NCBI GenBank assembly: GCA_937901625.1
Contig: CALDIE010000198.1
Span: forward strand, 1-13,190
Source of the DNA: an uncultured Lachnospiraceae bacterium
Lineage (GTDB): Bacteria > Bacillota > Clostridia > Lachnospirales > Lachnospiraceae
DNA length: 13,190 bases
Direction of reading: 5' to 3'
The notes under the pieces are model-generated. The model was not told the origin of the DNA. It searched no databases and was given only the letters and a program-made list of their open reading frames with translations. The position numbers and the translations under genes were made by a program. This document shows, one piece after another, positions 5,480-13,190 of this stretch. How positions within the stretch are numbered: position 1 is the stretch's first letter; each line of letters opens with the position of its first letter.

Positions 5480-8089
5480 ATGAGAGAGGCGATCATTATT
5501 TCCGACGGGATCAATGGAGAAGAACTGAGTAAGTCGTTAGCCCTGACGGGGAAGAAAGTGATGAATCTGCGTTTTTTAAGCACTGTTCATCTGGCGGATC
5601 GTATCCTTCTTCGCCTGGGAGATCCCTTTATCGAAGATACGGTGGACGAGGAGACAGCGTTAGCGAGGATGTATTCCGCGGTCAAAGGGGTGGAGTATTT
5701 TGAAGCGGCGAATTATAGTGATGTGCTTTCCGTCTTTACCTCACTCCGCTCCGTTCGTCGGCTGATCACGGCGTCAACGCCTGAAGAGGAAGAAGAGGTG
5801 ATGGAAGAGGCTCTCAAAAAGGGACCGTTTCAGAAAAAAAACCTTGCGCTCATCGAGGTATACAAACGGTATCGCCAATCTCTTTACCTGGAGAAAAAAA
5901 CCGACGTTATTGACGTGGTTCGCAGGGCGATCGGACGACTGGATGGTCTGGAGGAAACGGAACGTTTGCGTGTTACGGGGGCGGAGAGCGACTATGTGAC
6001 GCTTAAGGAATATCCCGTGCAGCCGTTAACGCAAAGGCTTTTAGACGCCATGGGCCGCGGGATGAAGGAAGTGAGTCTCTCAGACCTTTTTGAAACAGAA
6101 AAAAGCGGCCGCGTCAGAGTGGTCCGTTACAGGAATAACTACGGTATCGCCAATGAGGTTGAGGATGTCATCGAAACCATGTACAAGGAAGGGATGCTGC
6201 TTGACGATTGCACGGTGGCTCTTACAAATCCCGCCCGGTATGTGCAGATGTGGCTGGATTATGTGCAGGAGTATAAGATCCCGGTGACGTTCGGCTGCGG
6301 GATACCGGTCTTTAATTCCGGAGCGGGGCAGTTTTTAACTGCATACCGGACCTGGTGCGGTACAGGATATTTCGGAAGGGATTCGCTTAAAGACCTCGTG
6401 TTTTCGGAGGCCTTTGACCGGAGGGCGTTAAAGGAGGATATCGGATCCGAAAAGGATTACCGTTTATCGGAACTGATAGAGTTATGCGGTAATCTCCGCC
6501 TGGGGGTAAACGCGGAGAACAATGCCGGTCTGATCGAAAACTACCGGTTGCTCAGTCTGCGAACGGAAGACGCCGGATGGATGACGCGCCTTGCAAGGAT
6601 GGGAGAGATCTTAGCGCAGCCCTGCAGTGTATTCTTAAACCGGTACTGTAAGAAGCGAAAAGGGTCGGATGAGAGGATGGAGCAGCTGCTTTCAGAGGTG
6701 GATGAGGAGGCGTTGGAAGGACTGGTAAGCCGCCTGGAGTGCCTTGAGATGACGGAGGGCGAACGCTTTGTGCCGGCGGATATCATAAAGGATCTGCTTG
6801 TCGGCAGCGTATGCGCGGAAAACAGCAGAGCGGGGTATCTCCATATCACGGACGCGGACAGTGCCATCTTTACCGCAAGGAAAAATCTCTTTATCCAGGG
6901 GATGGCGTCCTCGATGTTTCCGGGAGTACCGAAGGAAAATTATCTGATCCTGGACGCGGACTATGAGTGTATCAGCGACTGGGATCACCTGCCGGTATCT
7001 AAGGAACGTATCCGAAAAAAGAACCGTCACATGGAGGAGTTAGCCATCCTTGCTACGGATCTCGGAGAAAGGATCTATGTATCCTTCCCCGGATTAAACG
7101 TATCGGAATTAAAGGAGGACTCCCCTTCTTCGATGATCTATCGTTTCTGCCGCATGGAAGCGGGCAGAGAGATCGTTCCGGAGGAAGCGGAGAAGAGGAT
7201 CGAGGAGGTGGAGTACTTTAAACCCGCGCTTTCCGCCGTTCGTAAGATCGGGGAATCGTATAATGAAAGAAGGCGGCTTATCGGGAAGGAGCCCGAAACA
7301 TATTTTCATCAGGACATCCCGGTTACGGAGGAGGAGTCCGTGCACTCTCCGACCTCCATCGAGACGTATTTTTCCTGTCCCAGAAAATACTATTATCAGT
7401 ACATCTTAAGAACACCGGATTCGGGTGAAGCCAGCGATATGGAGATCATGACGGCCGCGGAGCGGGGTACGCTTTTGCACAGTCTGATGAAACGTCTGCG
7501 TGAGGAAAAGCCGGACAAGGATACATTTCTGTCCATGGCGAGGACGGCTTTCGATGACTTTATTACGGAAAAGAATCCTCTCGTACGCACCAAGGTAGCT
7601 GTTGTACGCCGCGAGTTTATGAGGATCGCCGCCAACGCGTATGAGATGAAAAATGACCGTGAGGTCCTCATGGCCGAGAAAAAAGTGAAGGTAACGGATC
7701 CTGAGACCGGGCTGATCATTGGCGGAACTCCGGATTGCGTGGAACGTCTCGACGACGGACGCGGCTTTATCGTTGATTACAAGACAGGAAGTGAGATCGG
7801 ACATGACGGGGAGAATATCTTAACCTCTCTTCAGGTATCGCTCTACGCTTATATCCTGGAGCTGGAGGGATACAGGATCGGCGGCGGAGAATACCGCTAT
7901 CCGGCCGTAGGGGATACGGTGCCGGTGGCATACGATGAAGAGAGAAAGAACCAGGTGATCGGATGCCTTAAAGAGTTTAGCGATAATATCAAAAATATGG
8001 TGTATCCGACGGTGGAAGCGGATGAAGACGGAGCGGATCCCTGTATCTTTTGCGGGTATCGATCCATTTGCAGAAAGGGGGAGATCTGA
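5480..8089 (+). CDS. addB: AddB-like subunit of ATP-dependent helicase-nuclease, iron-sulfur PD-(D/E)XK nuclease
   Basis: Partner of AddA in the enzyme that resects double-strand breaks, responds to Chi and loads RecA (the Firmicute counterpart of RecBCD). The C-terminal RecB-type nuclease domain is clear: H667 in GTLLH, D752 in GGTPDCVE, and D766-Y767-K768 in IVDYKTG. It is framed by the four Fe-S cysteines, C633 (FSCPRKYYYQY) and C855-x2-C858-x5-C864; this Cx2Cx5C spacing is the same as in Bacillus subtilis AddB. The first 600 residues are a poorly conserved, inactivated helicase-like region. At 869 residues it is about 300 shorter than B. subtilis AddB, and no Walker A (GxxGxGKT) is present near the N-terminus. 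Its stop is 2 bp before the addA start, so the two are certainly co-transcribed. The role is firm from the nuclease and the partner; the N-terminal half alone would not identify it. Confidence 0.9.
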   Translation: MREAIIISDGINGEELSKSLALTGKKVMNLRFLSTVHLADRILLRLGDPFIEDTVDEETALARMYSAVKGVEYFEAANYSDVLSVFTSLRSVRRLITASTPEEEEEVMEEALKKGPFQKKNLALIEVYKRYRQSLYLEKKTDVIDVVRRAIGRLDGLEETERLRVTGAESDYVTLKEYPVQPLTQRLLDAMGRGMKEVSLSDLFETEKSGRVRVVRYRNNYGIANEVEDVIETMYKEGMLLDDCTVALTNPARYVQMWLDYVQEYKIPVTFGCGIPVFNSGAGQFLTAYRTWCGTGYFGRDSLKDLVFSEAFDRRALKEDIGSEKDYRLSELIELCGNLRLGVNAENNAGLIENYRLLSLRTEDAGWMTRLARMGEILAQPCSVFLNRYCKKRKGSDERMEQLLSEVDEEALEGLVSRLECLEMTEGERFVPADIIKDLLVGSVCAENSRAGYLHITDADSAIFTARKNLFIQGMASSMFPGVPKENYLILDADYECISDWDHLPVSKERIRKKNRHMEELAILATDLGERIYVSFPGLNVSELKEDSPSSMIYRFCRMEAGREIVPEEAEKRIEEVEYFKPALSAVRKIGESYNERRRLIGKEPETYFHQDIPVTEEESVHSPTSIETYFSCPRKYYYQYILRTPDSGEASDMEIMTAAERGTLLHSLMKRLREEKPDKDTFLSMARTAFDDFITEKNPLVRTKVAVVRREFMRIAANAYEMKNDREVLMAEKKVKVTDPETGLIIGGTPDCVERLDDGRGFIVDYKTGSEIGHDGENILTSLQVSLYAYILELEGYRIGGGEYRYPAVGDTVPVAYDEERKNQVIGCLKEFSDNIKNMVYPTVEADEDGADPCIFCGYRSICRKGEI
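8074..8083 (+). promoter_or_regulatory. Ribosome binding site deciding the addA start
   Basis: An AAAGGGGGAG stretch at the end of addB lies about 8 nt before the ATG at 8092. It favours this start over the in-frame TTG at 8050, which is inside addB and has no such site. Confidence 0.65.
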
Positions 8090-8091
8090 AC

Positions 8092-11000
8092 ATGAAGGAA
8101 GAGTTTTTGATCGATGACCGTTCCAGAGAGCGTATCGTTACGGATATGGATACCTGTTTTATGGTGGAGGCGGGAGCCGGCTCCGGAAAGACTACCATGC
8201 TCGTCAACCGGATGGTGGCAATGGTAGAGTCCGGGATCGATATCAGGCAGATCTGCGCCATTACTTTTACCAAGGCGGCAGCAGGAGAGTTTTACAGGCG
8301 TTTCCAGCGCATTCTTTTAAAGAGAAGTAACCCTGCGTATGATTACGAAAGCGACAGCAAAGGCCGCGCGGGAGAGCTCCCGGCGCCGACGGAGCAAAGC
8401 CGGAAGAACTGCGCTTACGCGCTTGAAAATATCGATCTGTGTTTTATGGGGACCATAGACTCCTTCTGTAACCGTATCCTTACCGAGCATCCGACGGAAG
8501 CGGGGATCCCTTCGGATGCTGCCGTCAAAAGCGATGACGAGATGTACTCGATCTACCATAAGACGTTTGTGGATATCGGAAACGGAAAATACGGTAGTGA
8601 GTTAAGATCTTTGCAGGAGGAGTTTATCCGTTTAAACACAAACCCGGAAGAGGTCTACTTAAGGGCCATGCCCGTCATCATGGGAAACCGGCATGTGGAC
8701 TTTGAGTTTTCCAAAGCCTCGCCTCCGGAACTGGAAAAGGATTGCAAGGATCAAAAGAATCTTCTTCTTAAACTGTTGGATGTTCTGGCCGCTCACCCGG
8801 AGCTGCGTTTTCGCGGATATATGTCGGGAGAGGAAAAGAAAGGGGAAGTGAAGGGCTGGAGAGTGGTTAAGAACATGCGAAGCCTCCTTAGGGATAACTG
8901 GGATGAAAATATCTCCGGGATCAAAATGGCGCTTACTATGCTGGAAGGTCTTGTATTTTCCTGCGGGACGGAGTGGATGGAGCAGCGCTACGGGATTAAG
9001 AATGACGCCGCTGATCCGTTTCTGGAGGAGGTATACGGCCAATTCGGTAATTTCCGTTTTACGGTGATAAGCAAAAAATATCTGGATACCATCCTGTCAA
9101 AGATCGACGGCTATATGTATTATACGGGGATGAAGTTTTTTGAGAGCAGCGCGGATCACATTGTGGACGAGATGCGTAAGCGCGGGGAACTCAGTTATTT
9201 TGATTTCCTTTACTACCTCAGGAATATGTTAAAGAAAGACTCGGAAAACGGAGGCGCGCTGATTGGGCATATCCGGGGAAAGCACAGGTACTTTTTGATC
9301 GATGAGTTCCAGGACACCAATCCCATGCAGGCGGAGATATTCTTTTATCTGTCGTCGGAGGAGCCCGTCAATCGCTGGGAAGACTGCAGGCCAAAGCCCG
9401 GATCGCTCTTTATCGTAGGAGATCCCAAACAGTCGATCTACCGGTTCCGCGGAGCCGATGTTACTTCTTATCTGAAGGTAAAAGGACTGTTTGAAAAAGG
9501 GGTTGGTGAAGTGCTCTACCTGACCCGCAATTTCCGTTCCACCACCATGCTGTGCAATTATTTTAACAGCATCTTTACGCCTGTGATGAGTGAGGAAACG
9601 GACATACAGAGTAAGTTCCGTCCGATCCCCGTTGACGAAAACGACCCGAAAGCAAATACGGTCGGGGGATTCTGTACATACATGGCTTTAGAAGGCGCGG
9701 CCGGCAGAAGGAATTTTCCGGAGTACGGGGACGAAAAGCAGGTGCGAAAGATCATCCGTATGATCACGGGAAATCCGAAGTATACCTTTACGGATGAGGA
9801 AGGCGCAGAAAGGGTTCCGGAGTATCGGGACTTTATGCTGATCACCAGATCAAAAAGAAATCTGGCGCGTTATATCCGTGAGTTTACGGAATGGAACATA
9901 CCGGTGCGGGTGGAGGGAAAGGTGCTCTCCTCGGAGTGCCCGTCTTTATATGCCCTCTTTGACATCTACAGCGCCGTGACCGATCCGCGGGATGAGCCGA
10001 CACTTTACCGGCTTCTGACAGGACCGGTGTACGGAGTTTTGGATGAAGAGGTCGCTGCGTATAAACTCCGCTACGGACTTTGCGTTACCGGAGAGAATAA
10101 AGATGCGCGCTGGGAGGAGGGATCTTCCTACGAACGCATCGGAAGGATCTTAAGGGAACTGGGTGAGATCGCAAAAAAGGCCGGGTACTCTACGCCATCC
10201 GCCATGCTTTTAAAGATCATGAACAGGATCCGTTTTTTTGAGACCATCCCGGATATCCACCTGGAGATCTTATACTATGTGCTGGAACTGGTGCGAAACA
10301 GCGAAGCCTGCGGGGAGATCCCCACGCATGCCCTCGGCCGGATCTGCCTGATGACTTTACTTGAAAATACCGGTGATCAGGAGCGGTGCCTGAACCTGAA
10401 AAAGAAGGATAACAGTGTACATATCGCCAATCTTCACAAGGTCAAAGGCTTGGAGGCTCCGTTTGTGATCCTGGGATATTCCTATCCGATGGAGGTACAG
10501 CCCTCGGTTCGTATCGATTATGTATCGGAGGAGCCGAAGGGATACCTGTTCTCGATCGGAAGATATGACGACGACGGTTATCATGTATTTTTTAAAACAC
10601 CGGGTCATGTGAACGAAATGACAAAGGAAAGGACCCATCTTAAGGCAGAAGAGGAACGTCTGCTGTACGTGGCGGCTACCCGTGCAAGAAACCTGCTGAT
10701 CATCTGCGACAGTGTATTTTGCAGAGGGAAGAATGGTCTGACACACAGATCTTTCTGGTCCCCGCTATGGGAAAAGCTGACGCCTCCGGTGATCCAAAGG
10801 ATTCCGCTGGATAAGAACGGGTATATCCTGCGCGACAGTACAAAGCGCCCACCCGTATCGGAAGAGAGAGCGCTTGCTGCCGACCTCTACGATCAGGCAG
10901 AGGCAGAAGACCTTTTCGGCGAACGCGGCGCAGAAATCCCCGGATATAAGATCCGTTACCCGAGCGCGGCCGTGGCGGAGGAGACAACTTCCGGTGGTGA

Positions 11001-11553
11001 TGCATACGGCGGAGCTCAAGACGCTATGACCGCAGTGCCGGCTAAGAAGAGACCGCAAAACCGCGTACACTACATCCCGGATCAGTTCGGTACGATGGTA
11101 CACCGCATGATGGAAATTCTCGTGGACTCCCGCTGGATGGTGGATAAGAAACTCGCGATCCGGCGCGCTATGGAGGAATCATACAATACAAAAACCAAGC
11201 CCTATCAGACGGATATAAAGAGGACGCTCCTCGAGATCGCGGGAAAGATGGAGAGAGGCGGATTTGCCCAGAAGGGGGATGTACCGTCCGACCTTTATGC
11301 GGAATTAAGAGGGGCGAGCGAGATCTGGTGCGAAGTGCCCTTTATATTTAAAGAAGAAAACGATCTCTGGAAGGGGACCATCGACCTGCTCTATCAAAAG
11401 GACGGAAAATGGCACATCGTGGATTACAAGACCAATCTGGAAGACGAAAATCTTAAGGAGCATTACCGCCCGCAGATGGATGCCTACAGGCACGCTCTCT
11501 TGGTGACAAGGGGGATCAAGGCCGATGCGTCGATCTACCATATCGAATGTTGA
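8092..11553 (+). CDS. addA: AddA, helicase-nuclease subunit (UvrD/RecB superfamily 1A)
   Basis: The motor and second nuclease of AddAB: a 3'-5' SF1A DNA helicase with a C-terminal RecB-family nuclease, cytoplasmic, 1153 residues (B. subtilis 1232). The helicase motifs occur in order: Walker A GAGSGKTT (28-35, K33), Ia ITFTKAAAGEF (57-67), II DEFQD (404-408), III GDPKQSIYRFRGAD (443-456), IV LTRNFRS (477-483), V NLHKVKGLE (about 780-788) and VI LLYVAATRAR (857-866). The nuclease follows a long variable linker and has H1004 (GTMVH), D1098 (GTIDLL), D1111-Y-K1113 (IVDYKTN) and Q1128 (RPQMDAY). All key residues are present, so both activities should be intact. It starts 2 bp after the addB stop. 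Confidence 0.95.
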   Translation: MKEEFLIDDRSRERIVTDMDTCFMVEAGAGSGKTTMLVNRMVAMVESGIDIRQICAITFTKAAAGEFYRRFQRILLKRSNPAYDYESDSKGRAGELPAPTEQSRKNCAYALENIDLCFMGTIDSFCNRILTEHPTEAGIPSDAAVKSDDEMYSIYHKTFVDIGNGKYGSELRSLQEEFIRLNTNPEEVYLRAMPVIMGNRHVDFEFSKASPPELEKDCKDQKNLLLKLLDVLAAHPELRFRGYMSGEEKKGEVKGWRVVKNMRSLLRDNWDENISGIKMALTMLEGLVFSCGTEWMEQRYGIKNDAADPFLEEVYGQFGNFRFTVISKKYLDTILSKIDGYMYYTGMKFFESSADHIVDEMRKRGELSYFDFLYYLRNMLKKDSENGGALIGHIRGKHRYFLIDEFQDTNPMQAEIFFYLSSEEPVNRWEDCRPKPGSLFIVGDPKQSIYRFRGADVTSYLKVKGLFEKGVGEVLYLTRNFRSTTMLCNYFNSIFTPVMSEETDIQSKFRPIPVDENDPKANTVGGFCTYMALEGAAGRRNFPEYGDEKQVRKIIRMITGNPKYTFTDEEGAERVPEYRDFMLITRSKRNLARYIREFTEWNIPVRVEGKVLSSECPSLYALFDIYSAVTDPRDEPTLYRLLTGPVYGVLDEEVAAYKLRYGLCVTGENKDARWEEGSSYERIGRILRELGEIAKKAGYSTPSAMLLKIMNRIRFFETIPDIHLEILYYVLELVRNSEACGEIPTHALGRICLMTLLENTGDQERCLNLKKKDNSVHIANLHKVKGLEAPFVILGYSYPMEVQPSVRIDYVSEEPKGYLFSIGRYDDDGYHVFFKTPGHVNEMTKERTHLKAEEERLLYVAATRARNLLIICDSVFCRGKNGLTHRSFWSPLWEKLTPPVIQRIPLDKNGYILRDSTKRPPVSEERALAADLYDQAEAEDLFGERGAEIPGYKIRYPSAAVAEETTSGGDAYGGAQDAMTAVPAKKRPQNRVHYIPDQFGTMVHRMMEILVDSRWMVDKKLAIRRAMEESYNTKTKPYQTDIKRTLLEIAGKMERGGFAQKGDVPSDLYAELRGASEIWCEVPFIFKEENDLWKGTIDLLYQKDGKWHIVDYKTNLEDENLKEHYRPQMDAYRHALLVTRGIKADASIYHIEC

Positions 11554-11606
11554 AAAAACGCGCAGGAGCGATCATGTTATATTAATGAAATGCTCTTGAT
11601 ATTTTG

Positions 11607-11615
11607 TGCTATAAT
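11607..11615 (+). promoter_or_regulatory. Extended -10 promoter upstream of the YidC-like gene
   Basis: TGCTATAAT, a perfect -10 hexamer with TGn extension, about 55 bp after the addA stop. The TTGATA at 11596-11601 is too close (8 bp) to be its -35. Transcription would begin near 11622 and leave a leader of about 138 nt. That leader contains a T6 run (11651-11656) and a TGCAATTGCA palindrome (11656-11665), but no clear terminator stem. Confidence 0.55.
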
Positions 11616-11714
11616 AGGCAAGGCGATCGAAGGGACAAAATTCCACGGGCTTTTTTGCAATTGCATTGCCGGAAATAATCTAATGGGCGGAAGACGTCAA
11701 TAGGGAAAGGATAT

Positions 11715-11750
11715 ATGGGACAGAGTATGGAAAGGGACTCTGCTCTGTAG
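11715..11750 (+). CDS. Short leader ORF (11 codons) before the YidC-like gene
   Basis: ATG at 11715 with a strong GGGAAAGGA ribosome site (11703-11711) encodes MGQSMERDSAL and ends at TAG 11748-11750. It is in the same frame as the YidC-like gene, which begins with ATG at 11760, nine bases after the stop, and which has no good ribosome site of its own. The arrangement suggests translational coupling by termination and reinitiation, or a former N-terminal extension interrupted by a nonsense codon. Two competing 6-bp hairpins lie inside it (CAGAGT/ACTCTG and ACAGAG/CTCTGT). There is no direct evidence of expression. Confidence 0.4.
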   Translation: MGQSMERDSAL

Positions 11751-11759
11751 AGATATATA

Positions 11760-13190
11760 ATGTGCTACAATATATTGGTGCGTCCGATCGAGTATTTGAT
11801 CGGCACGATTTTTACGTTGTTGTTTCGCTTCTTTTCAAATGCCGGTATGGCTTTGATCGGAGTCAGTTTGACGGTGAGTTTTCTTGTGCTCCCGCTGTAT
11901 CTGCGGGCGGATGCCATACAGGAAGAAGAACGCGAGAAACAGGAATCCATGAAGAAATGGATACAGCATATTCGTAAAACATTCAAAGGCGATGAACGGT
12001 ATATGATGGAAATGACATACTACAGGAAGATGAACTATCGTCCCGTATACGCTTTGCGAGGTACGTTGCCTCTTCTTCTGCAGATCCCGTTTTTCATTGC
12101 GGCCTATCATTACCTTTCCGGTGTGGAGATCTTAAACGGTACCTCTTTCGGACCGATAAAAAACCTGATCCTGCCGGATGGACTTATCAAAGCAGGTACC
12201 AACTCCATAAATCTGCTTCCGATCCTGATGACCATCATCAATATGATTTCCGGCATGATCTATACCAGAGGGCATGGTGGAGTAAAGGAGAAACTGCAAG
12301 TTTTCATTCCCGCGATTGTTTTTCTGATTCTTCTGTATGATTGTCCTGCCGGACTGGTCTTCTATTGGACATTAAATAATGTCTTTTCTCTGATGAAAAA
12401 CATCGTGATGAAATGTATTAAGGACAAACAGCGTTTTTTGGCGTTAGCCCTTGCCTGTATGTCTGTGTTATTTATTGTCTATACGGGAATATCCGGAAAG
12501 TGGTCGGAAACGGTTTTGTCAGGCGATCATGAGACGGCTCTTTTCTATCTGTTTATCGCGGCGGCTATGCTGATTCCGCTGTTTCACTATATCGTTTCCA
12601 AGACCGGAAAGTCCCCCCAAAAAGGAGAGGTGCATACGGAGGAGATAAATGAAAAGAGCGGATTTTTTGCGGATTTTCTGCTTGTCGCCTCGGGATCCGT
12701 CCTGCTTTTGGGGGGGGTGATTCCTTCTACGGTGGTAGCGGCTTCCCCTCTCGATTTTATAAATCTTTTTCATTATAAGAATCCGTTGAGTTTTGTCGGA
12801 AGTACACTTTCAATCTCTGCAGGGGTATTTATCTTCTGGTGCGGAGTGATCACTTATATGGTCAAAAAGGAACACAGATCCGCCTTTTTATCTGTACTCT
12901 TTGCAATCCAGATGATAGCAGTTGTGAACTGTTTCCTGTTTCCGGCAGATACCGGTGTACTGGGAACGCTGCTTAATTTTGAAAGAGTGCCACATTTTTC
13001 AAAGATCGTCCGGTACGGGAATCTGATTCTGCTGATTGCGCTTGGCAGTGCTTGCGTCCTGTTATGGAGAAAGAAAAAGCAGTGGTGCAGGTTTCTTTGT
13101 GCGGTAATGATACTGACGTTTGTATTTATGAGTCTTTACCGTGTTCTTCCAGCCGCTCGTCTGATAACGGACACAAAACCGGATGAAAGG
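11760..13190 (+). CDS. YidC/Oxa1-like membrane protein with multi-TM C-terminal extension (3' partial)
   Basis: The frame runs 477 codons from ATG 11760 to the right edge without a stop. Residues 1 to about 220 resemble the YidC/Oxa1/Alb3 insertase core: LPLYLRADAIQ after the first helix with R49 at the position of the groove arginine, a charged cytoplasmic hairpin loop (about 55-95), LPLLLQIPFFIAAYHYLSG (about 103-121), and PAGLVFYWTLNN near 200. It lacks the cleavable lipoprotein signal of typical Gram-positive YidC. About seven further hydrophobic segments follow, which ordinary YidC does not have, and the protein continues beyond the window. A general insertase would usually sit near rnpA and jag; here neither is seen, so a specialised role in the envelope is more likely. 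The fold is well supported; the function is inferred. Confidence 0.8.
   Translation, partial: MCYNILVRPIEYLIGTIFTLLFRFFSNAGMALIGVSLTVSFLVLPLYLRADAIQEEEREKQESMKKWIQHIRKTFKGDERYMMEMTYYRKMNYRPVYALRGTLPLLLQIPFFIAAYHYLSGVEILNGTSFGPIKNLILPDGLIKAGTNSINLLPILMTIINMISGMIYTRGHGGVKEKLQVFIPAIVFLILLYDCPAGLVFYWTLNNVFSLMKNIVMKCIKDKQRFLALALACMSVLFIVYTGISGKWSETVLSGDHETALFYLFIAAAMLIPLFHYIVSKTGKSPQKGEVHTEEINEKSGFFADFLLVASGSVLLLGGVIPSTVVAASPLDFINLFHYKNPLSFVGSTLSISAGVFIFWCGVITYMVKKEHRSAFLSVLFAIQMIAVVNCFLFPADTGVLGTLLNFERVPHFSKIVRYGNLILLIALGSACVLLWRKKKQWCRFLCAVMILTFVFMSLYRVLPAARLITDTKPDER

Noticed and set aside
8050..8091. TTG at 8050 as the addA start
   Set aside because: It would overlap addB by 40 bp without a ribosome site; the ATG at 8092 has an AGGGGGAG site and gives a normal N-terminus.
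5480..11553. AddAB pair as a novel phage-defence operon
   Set aside because: All motifs fit the ordinary AddAB recombination enzyme, and no additional effector gene is linked to it.
11640..11665. T6 run after GGGC (11647-11656) as an addA terminator
   Set aside because: No complementary arm for CCACGGGC is found upstream, and the site lies downstream of the next promoter.
11765..12773. Minus-strand frames across the YidC-like gene
   Set aside because: They are shadows of the plus-strand frame, which has clear YidC motifs throughout.

Overview
The window looks like chromosomal DNA of an anaerobic Firmicute, most likely a member of the Clostridia and probably a Lachnospiraceae-type gut organism. 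The evidence is the gene content: an AddAB-type helicase-nuclease pair with an iron-sulfur AddB, a methionine aminopeptidase carrying an N-terminal SEC-C zinc motif, a DegV protein, a GH13 oligo-1,6-glucosidase and an unusual long YidC-like protein. Shine-Dalgarno sites and sigma-A type promoters are also typical of Firmicutes. The family placement is inferred from protein style, not from a search. No tRNA, rRNA, CRISPR array, transposase or phage gene was seen.

Layout, left to right. (1) 3-2090 (+): an open frame cut by the left edge, made of the C-terminal half of a MATE transporter joined in frame to an alpha-glucosidase that lacks its own N-terminus. The join falls on a GVDGIW motif that both families carry, so it is either a recombination product or an assembly chimera. 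(2) 2091-2459: a non-coding stretch with six DnaA-box-like 9-mers in 131 bp, one perfect, followed by AT-rich DNA and a 12-bp tandem repeat. (3) 2460-3164 (+): a Nudix (ADP-ribose pyrophosphatase-like) hydrolase with a repetitive N-terminal tail. (4) 4076-3201 (-): methionine aminopeptidase, convergent with the Nudix gene. (5) 5154-4255 (-): DegV fatty-acid-binding protein, separated from map by a long imperfect hairpin and a map promoter. (6) 5155-5479: a divergent control region with a good promoter on each strand, a perfect palindrome at the degV promoter, hairpins in the degV leader, and direct repeats next to the addB promoter. (7) 5480-11553 (+): addB-addA, two genes 2 bp apart, encoding a double-strand-break repair helicase-nuclease. 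(8) 11554-11759: an extended -10 promoter and an 11-codon leader ORF with a strong ribosome site. (9) 11760-13190 (+): a YidC/Oxa1-like domain with a further multi-membrane-segment extension, still open at the right edge.

Functionally, most genes are independent housekeeping units; only addB-addA is clearly an operon. The parts that deserve a second look are the MATE/GH13 join, the DnaA-box cluster far from any dnaA gene in view, the divergent degV/addB control region, and the leader ORF in front of the extended YidC-like protein.
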